DNA from: Flavihumibacter sp. CACIAM 22H1
Lineage (GTDB): Bacteria > Bacteroidota > Bacteroidia > Chitinophagales > Chitinophagaceae
Length of the DNA: 38,196 bases
Direction: 5' to 3'
NCBI RefSeq assembly: GCF_001601815.1
Contig: NZ_LUKG01000032.1
Span: 8,673 to 46,868, forward strand
The position numbers and the translations under genes were made by a program. Below, one piece after another: positions 34,863 through 38,196 of the stretch. The notes under the pieces are model-generated. The model worked only from the letters and a program-made list of their open reading frames with translations, was not told the DNA's origin and searched no databases. The first letter of the stretch is position 1. Every line of letters begins with the position of its first letter.

Positions 34863-35825
34863 ATGTCAGTATTAATATACGTTGATCAGGCCGATGGCCA
34901 AGTCAAAAAAGCTTCGCTTGAGGCGGCCAGTTACGGGGCCGAAGTAGCCAGTCAATTAGGGGTAGAAGCCAATGCGCTGGTGCTGGGAACACCGGAGGTC
35001 GACCTTAGCAGCCTGGGCAGCCAGGGCATTAAAAAGGTTTTCCAGGTAAAGCAGGCCGAACTCAACCAGTTTGATGCGCAGCAACAGGCTGCCGTAATTG
35101 CCGAAGCGGTTAGTAAAACCGGTGCTACCATAGTGGTTTTGTCCAATAACCTAACAGGTAAGGCCCTTGGACCGCGTTTATCTGCCCGCTTAAAAGCCGG
35201 GCTGGTGGCAGGTGCAGTGGGTTTACCCGATACATCCGCCGGTTTCGTGGTTAAAAAAGGCGTGTTCAGTGGAAAAGCTTTTGCCAGCATCCAGGTACCT
35301 ACCGCACTAAAAATACTGGCCTTAACTCCCAATGCCTTTGCAGTAAAAGAAGGGGGCGGTGTCGCGGTGGTAGAAGAATTAGCGGTTGCTGTACCGGCGG
35401 CCAAAACCAAACTGATCAGCACCAATAAAATAAAGGGACAAATTCCCCTGAGTGAAGCCGAGTTGGTAATCAGCGGGGGCCGTGGTTTAAAGGGGCCGGA
35501 AAACTGGGGCATGATCGAGGAACTGGCGCAGTTACTGGGCGCAGCCACTGCCTGTAGCAGGGCGGTTGCGGATGCACATTGGCGGCCACACCACGAACAC
35601 GTGGGACAAACAGGCGGATCCATTGCTCCCAATTTATATTTTGCCGTAGGTATCTCCGGGGCCATTCAACACCTGGCCGGTGTAAACCGGAGTAAGGTAA
35701 TTGTGGTGGTTAATAAGGACCCGGAAGCGCCTTTTTTTAAGGCAGCCGATTATGGGATTGTCGGGGATGCATTTGAAGTAATGCCGAAAATAATAGAGGC
35801 CGTAAAAAAATTAAAAGCTTCGTAA
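34863..35825 (+). CDS. etfA: Electron transfer flavoprotein subunit alpha
   Basis: 320 residues. The N-terminal alpha/beta domain resembles EtfB, and the C-terminal FAD-binding domain carries the usual blocks: VISGGRGLKGPENWGMIEELA, CSRAVADAHW, HVGQTGGSIAPNLYFAVGISGAIQH and VVVNKDPEAPFFKAADYGIVGD. Normal length. Directly behind etfB, and followed by a strong terminator, so etfB-etfA form a two-gene operon. Confidence 0.97.
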   Translation: MSVLIYVDQADGQVKKASLEAASYGAEVASQLGVEANALVLGTPEVDLSSLGSQGIKKVFQVKQAELNQFDAQQQAAVIAEAVSKTGATIVVLSNNLTGKALGPRLSARLKAGLVAGAVGLPDTSAGFVVKKGVFSGKAFASIQVPTALKILALTPNAFAVKEGGGVAVVEELAVAVPAAKTKLISTNKIKGQIPLSEAELVISGGRGLKGPENWGMIEELAQLLGAATACSRAVADAHWRPHHEHVGQTGGSIAPNLYFAVGISGAIQHLAGVNRSKVIVVVNKDPEAPFFKAADYGIVGDAFEVMPKIIEAVKKLKAS

Positions 35826-35856
35826 ACAGAGGGGGTAATCCCCTCTTTGTTTTTTA
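35825..35856 (+). terminator. Rho-independent terminator of etfB-etfA
   Basis: Stem AGAGGGG/CCCCTCT (35828-35834 with 35840-35846), 5-nt loop, followed by TTGTTTTTT. It begins at the etfA stop codon and separates it from the next gene. Confidence 0.9.
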
Positions 35857-35885
35857 TTAAAATCCCGTAGTTTCGTGCCTTCATT

Positions 35886-36473
35886 ATGAGGAAGATAGAA
35901 CTGGAAATAGTTGCCCTGTCGCACAGTATAACCCAAACGCACTCTTATGCAGTGGTTTTAGGCGAAGTAAATGGTTTGCGCAGGCTGCCCATCGTTATTG
36001 GAGGCTTTGAGGCTCAGGCAATTGCTGTGGCATTGGAAAAAATGCAACCCAGTCGCCCGCTTACCCATGACCTTATGAAAAATTTCATGAATGCCTTTAA
36101 TGTAGAACTCACCGAAATCATAATCAGTGATTTACAGGAGGGTATTTTCTATTCCAAACTGGTATGCGTAGGCGAGCATGATACGGTAGAAATTGATTCC
36201 CGTACATCCGACGCATTGGCTCTTGCCGTACGATTCGGATGCCCCATTTATACCTATGAGAATATCCTGGAAAATGCGGGCATACTCATGGAAGATACAT
36301 CCGGCAAAAAGAAAAAGCAGGTAAGTGCACCTGAGCGGGAGGATACCGGCAATGACGACCTGCGTGCCCTTAGCCTGGAGGAGTTACATACACTGTTGAA
36401 CGATGTGTTAGAGCAGGAAGATTATATCCGGGCAATTGCCATCCGGGATGAGATCAACAGCCGCAAAAAATAA
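35886..36473 (+). CDS. Bifunctional nuclease family protein (DUF151) with C-terminal UVR motif
   Basis: 195 residues. Residues about 1-135 form the BFN/DUF151 domain (LPIVIGGFEAQAIAVALEKMQPSRPLTHDL region, and SRTSDALALAVRFGCPIYT). A charged linker (about 140-155) leads to a C-terminal UvrB/UvrC-like helical motif (LHTLLNDVLEQEDYIRAIAIRDEI). Plant and bacterial members have been reported as nucleases; the role in Bacteroidota is not settled. The ispE gene starts 17 nt downstream, so they are probably co-transcribed. Confidence 0.92.
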   Translation: MRKIELEIVALSHSITQTHSYAVVLGEVNGLRRLPIVIGGFEAQAIAVALEKMQPSRPLTHDLMKNFMNAFNVELTEIIISDLQEGIFYSKLVCVGEHDTVEIDSRTSDALALAVRFGCPIYTYENILENAGILMEDTSGKKKKQVSAPEREDTGNDDLRALSLEELHTLLNDVLEQEDYIRAIAIRDEINSRKK

Positions 36474-36490
36474 GCGCCAAATCGCCGGAA

Positions 36491-37303
36491 TTGATAGTAT
36501 TTCCCAATGCAAAAATTAACCTGGGCCTTCAGGTGAATGGCAAAAGGCCGGATGGTTACCATTCCATAACCACCGTATTTTATCCCCTGCAGGTAGCAGA
36601 TATGCTGGAAGCCGTTCGGGCAGAACGTTTTCATTTTGCTTCAAGCGGATTAGCCATTGATGGCAGTTCGGAAAACAATCTCTGTATCAGGGCCTGGAAA
36701 AAAATGGAAGAAAGTTTCCAGCTCCCTCCTGTTTCCATCCATTTACATAAAATAATTCCGATGGGGGCTGGCTTGGGAGGCGGCTCCTCCGACGGAGCTT
36801 TTATGTTATCCTTACTGAACCGCCTGTTTAATTTGAACTGTCCGCCTGAACAGCTAAGTCGTTTTGCCCTGGAACTGGGCAGTGATTGTCCGTTTTTCCT
36901 CCTGAATCAGCCTGCCCGGGCCACCGGCCGCGGAGAGGAACTGTTTCCTCTGGAGCTACCCCAGCTAAACGGCAAAATGCTTCTGTTAGCAAATCCCGGC
37001 ATTCATATTTCCACAGCCTGGGCATTTGGGCAGTTGGAACTCAGCAAAGCAAAACCGCCTTTTCCGGCCATAGAAGCCCTTCCGCTGGAGCAGTGGAAAG
37101 ACCAACTGAAGAATGATTTTGAAGAAGTTGTGTTCAGAGCCTATCCTGAAATTGAAGCCATCCGTACGCAGTTTTATGCAATGGGTGCCCGTTTTGCGGC
37201 GATGACAGGTACCGGCTCTACGGTGTACGGAATTTTCGATGCCCTGCCCGTTAACTGGAAACAGCAGTTCCCCGCGCACTATACCCTGCTGGAATCAAAA
37301 TAA
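36491..37303 (+). CDS. ispE: 4-diphosphocytidyl-2-C-methyl-D-erythritol kinase IspE
   Basis: 270 residues. Phosphorylates CDP-methylerythritol in the MEP isoprenoid pathway; GHMP kinase family. Motifs: PNAKINLGL with Lys8 at the N terminus, the ATP-binding PMGAGLGGGSSDGAF, GSDCPFFL, and the C-terminal MTGTGSTVYGIF. The start is a TTG (36491): it gives MIVFPNAKINLGL, the normal N terminus, and no ATG lies in a suitable place upstream. Directly behind the DUF151 gene. Confidence 0.96.
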   Translation: MIVFPNAKINLGLQVNGKRPDGYHSITTVFYPLQVADMLEAVRAERFHFASSGLAIDGSSENNLCIRAWKKMEESFQLPPVSIHLHKIIPMGAGLGGGSSDGAFMLSLLNRLFNLNCPPEQLSRFALELGSDCPFFLLNQPARATGRGEELFPLELPQLNGKMLLLANPGIHISTAWAFGQLELSKAKPPFPAIEALPLEQWKDQLKNDFEEVVFRAYPEIEAIRTQFYAMGARFAAMTGTGSTVYGIFDALPVNWKQQFPAHYTLLESK

Positions 37304-37470
37304 TTAGCTATCTTGCTCCTGTACATGAAAAGCTGCAAGAATATACCTGCTTTTTTATCCTTCAATCTTGATTTTCTCAATCATTGAAGCAGGTAAGCTG
37401 TTTTTAAAGGGCGTATACTGCCCGTACTTTTTCATTACTTCTTTTTTCAACCTAGAATAATTTTTCAACT

Positions 37471-38196
37471 ATGTCAGTTGCTTTAACTGCTTTGTCTGAA
37501 AAGACGCAGCATTATCTCGATCTGGAAGACCGGTACGGTGCCCATAATTACCATCCCCTGCCGGTTGTATTATCAAGGGGCTCGGGGGTTTTTCTCTGGG
37601 ATGTGGAGGGTAAACGGTATTATGATTTTTTGAGTGGGTATAGCGCGGTCAACCAGGGCCACTGCCACCCTGCCATTATCCAGGCCCTGGTACAACAGGC
37701 ACAGGAACTTACGCTTACATCCCGGGCCTTTCATAATAACCAATTGGGTGTATATGAACAATATATTACCCGGCTGTTTGGCTACGATAAGGTGCTACCG
37801 ATGAATACCGGTGTGGAAGGGGGAGAAACTGCCATTAAACTGGCGCGCAGGTGGGCATATGTAAAGAAAGGGGTTACTGAAAATAGTGCCCGGATCGTAT
37901 TTGCGGAAAATAATTTCTGGGGAAGAACCCTGGCGGCTATCTCTTCTTCTACCGACCCAAGCAGTTATTCACAATTTGGCCCTTTTATGCCAGGTTTTGA
38001 CCTGGTACCGTATAATGACCTGGCGGCGCTGGAAAAGGCATTGTCGCACCCCGATACGGCGGCATTTATGGTAGAACCCATCCAGGGTGAAGCGGGTGTA
38101 GTGGTACCTGATGAGGGTTATCTGCAGGGGGTACGCGAGCTCTGTACCCGGTACAATGTATTATTCATTGCCGATGAAATACAAACCGGCCTAGCC
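37471..38196 (+). CDS. rocD: Ornithine--oxo-acid transaminase (3'-truncated by window edge)
   Basis: The frame runs from ATG 37471 to the last base (242 codons) without a stop, so the C-terminal part is outside the window. PLP-dependent class III aminotransferase converting ornithine and 2-oxoglutarate to glutamate semialdehyde and glutamate, in arginine/ornithine catabolism or proline synthesis. Specific features: the N-terminal [53 protein letters not shown] and [11 protein letters not shown], which includes the PLP-contacting Asp. The PLP-lysine lies beyond the window. Ornithine aminotransferase fits better than acetylornithine aminotransferase because of the NYHPLPVV and [10 protein letters not shown] segments. 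Confidence 0.93.
   Translation, partial: MSVALTALSEKTQHYLDLEDRYGAHNYHPLPVVLSRGSGVFLWDVEGKRYYDFLSGYSAVNQGHCHPAIIQALVQQAQELTLTSRAFHNNQLGVYEQYITRLFGYDKVLPMNTGVEGGETAIKLARRWAYVKKGVTENSARIVFAENNFWGRTLAAISSSTDPSSYSQFGPFMPGFDLVPYNDLAALEKALSHPDTAAFMVEPIQGEAGVVVPDEGYLQGVRELCTRYNVLFIADEIQTGLA

Noticed and set aside
34952-35665. 237-codon minus-strand ORF inside etfA
   Set aside because: Antisense to a conserved ETF subunit; low-complexity Ser/Pro/Ala composition typical of a shadow frame.
1-38196. Mobile elements, CRISPR arrays, prophage or integrative-element signatures
   Set aside because: No transposase, integrase, regular spaced repeats or attachment-site duplications were seen; the tRNA-Arg 3' end has no noticed downstream copy in the window.

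Overview
The window reads as chromosomal DNA of a Bacteroidota bacterium, most probably family Chitinophagaceae (Chitinophaga/Niastella-like). This rests on two SusC/SusD outer-membrane pairs, an ECF sigma/FecR anti-sigma pair, promoters of the TTTG...TAnnTTTG type, a NagB protein fused to a PIG-L deacetylase domain, and the style of the housekeeping genes. No family assignment was tested by a search. There are no rRNA genes, CRISPR arrays, insertion sequences or prophage genes. Coding density is very high and no gap exceeds 300 bases.

Layout. 1-1347: 3' part of pyruvate kinase, ending at a strong terminator shared with the next, convergent operon. 1401-4048 (minus): glycosylasparaginase, CutC and an EamA transporter, tightly packed. 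4144-6015 (plus): exported CocE/NonD-type hydrolase whose 3' end overlaps the next convergent gene by 39 nt. 5977-23277 (minus): a run of eight co-directional genes. In transcription order these are FecR, STN-containing SusC, SusD, GH29 alpha-L-fucosidase, a second SusC/SusD pair, a giant VCBS/ASPIC beta-propeller protein and a vanadium-haloperoxidase-like enzyme. 23419-25923 (plus): the divergent ECF sigma gene followed 24 nt later by the NagB/PIG-L fusion. 26003-26079: tRNA-Arg(ACG) with a recognisable promoter and a near-perfect terminator. 26154-30336 (minus): serine hydrolase, membrane-bound AraC-type regulator and two unrecognised proteins. 30406-38196: mostly housekeeping genes (rlmH, rhomboid protease, tilS, a 7-TM protein, a TPR protein, etfB-etfA, a bifunctional nuclease, ispE, and the 5' part of an ornithine aminotransferase gene running off the window).

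How the genes may work together. The central region looks like a polysaccharide-utilisation locus under sigma/FecR trans-envelope control. The STN domain of the first SusC would sense ligand and signal through FecR to the sigma factor. Fucosidase, glycosylasparaginase and the GlcN-6-P deaminase/deacetylase fusion together suggest use of fucosylated GlcNAc-containing glycoconjugates, such as glycoprotein N-glycans; this is inference from gene content. The second SusC/SusD pair is joined to a VCBS/ASPIC protein and a vanadium-haloperoxidase-like protein with an intact metal site. That cassette, and CutC coupled to glycosylasparaginase, are the parts most worth a second look.
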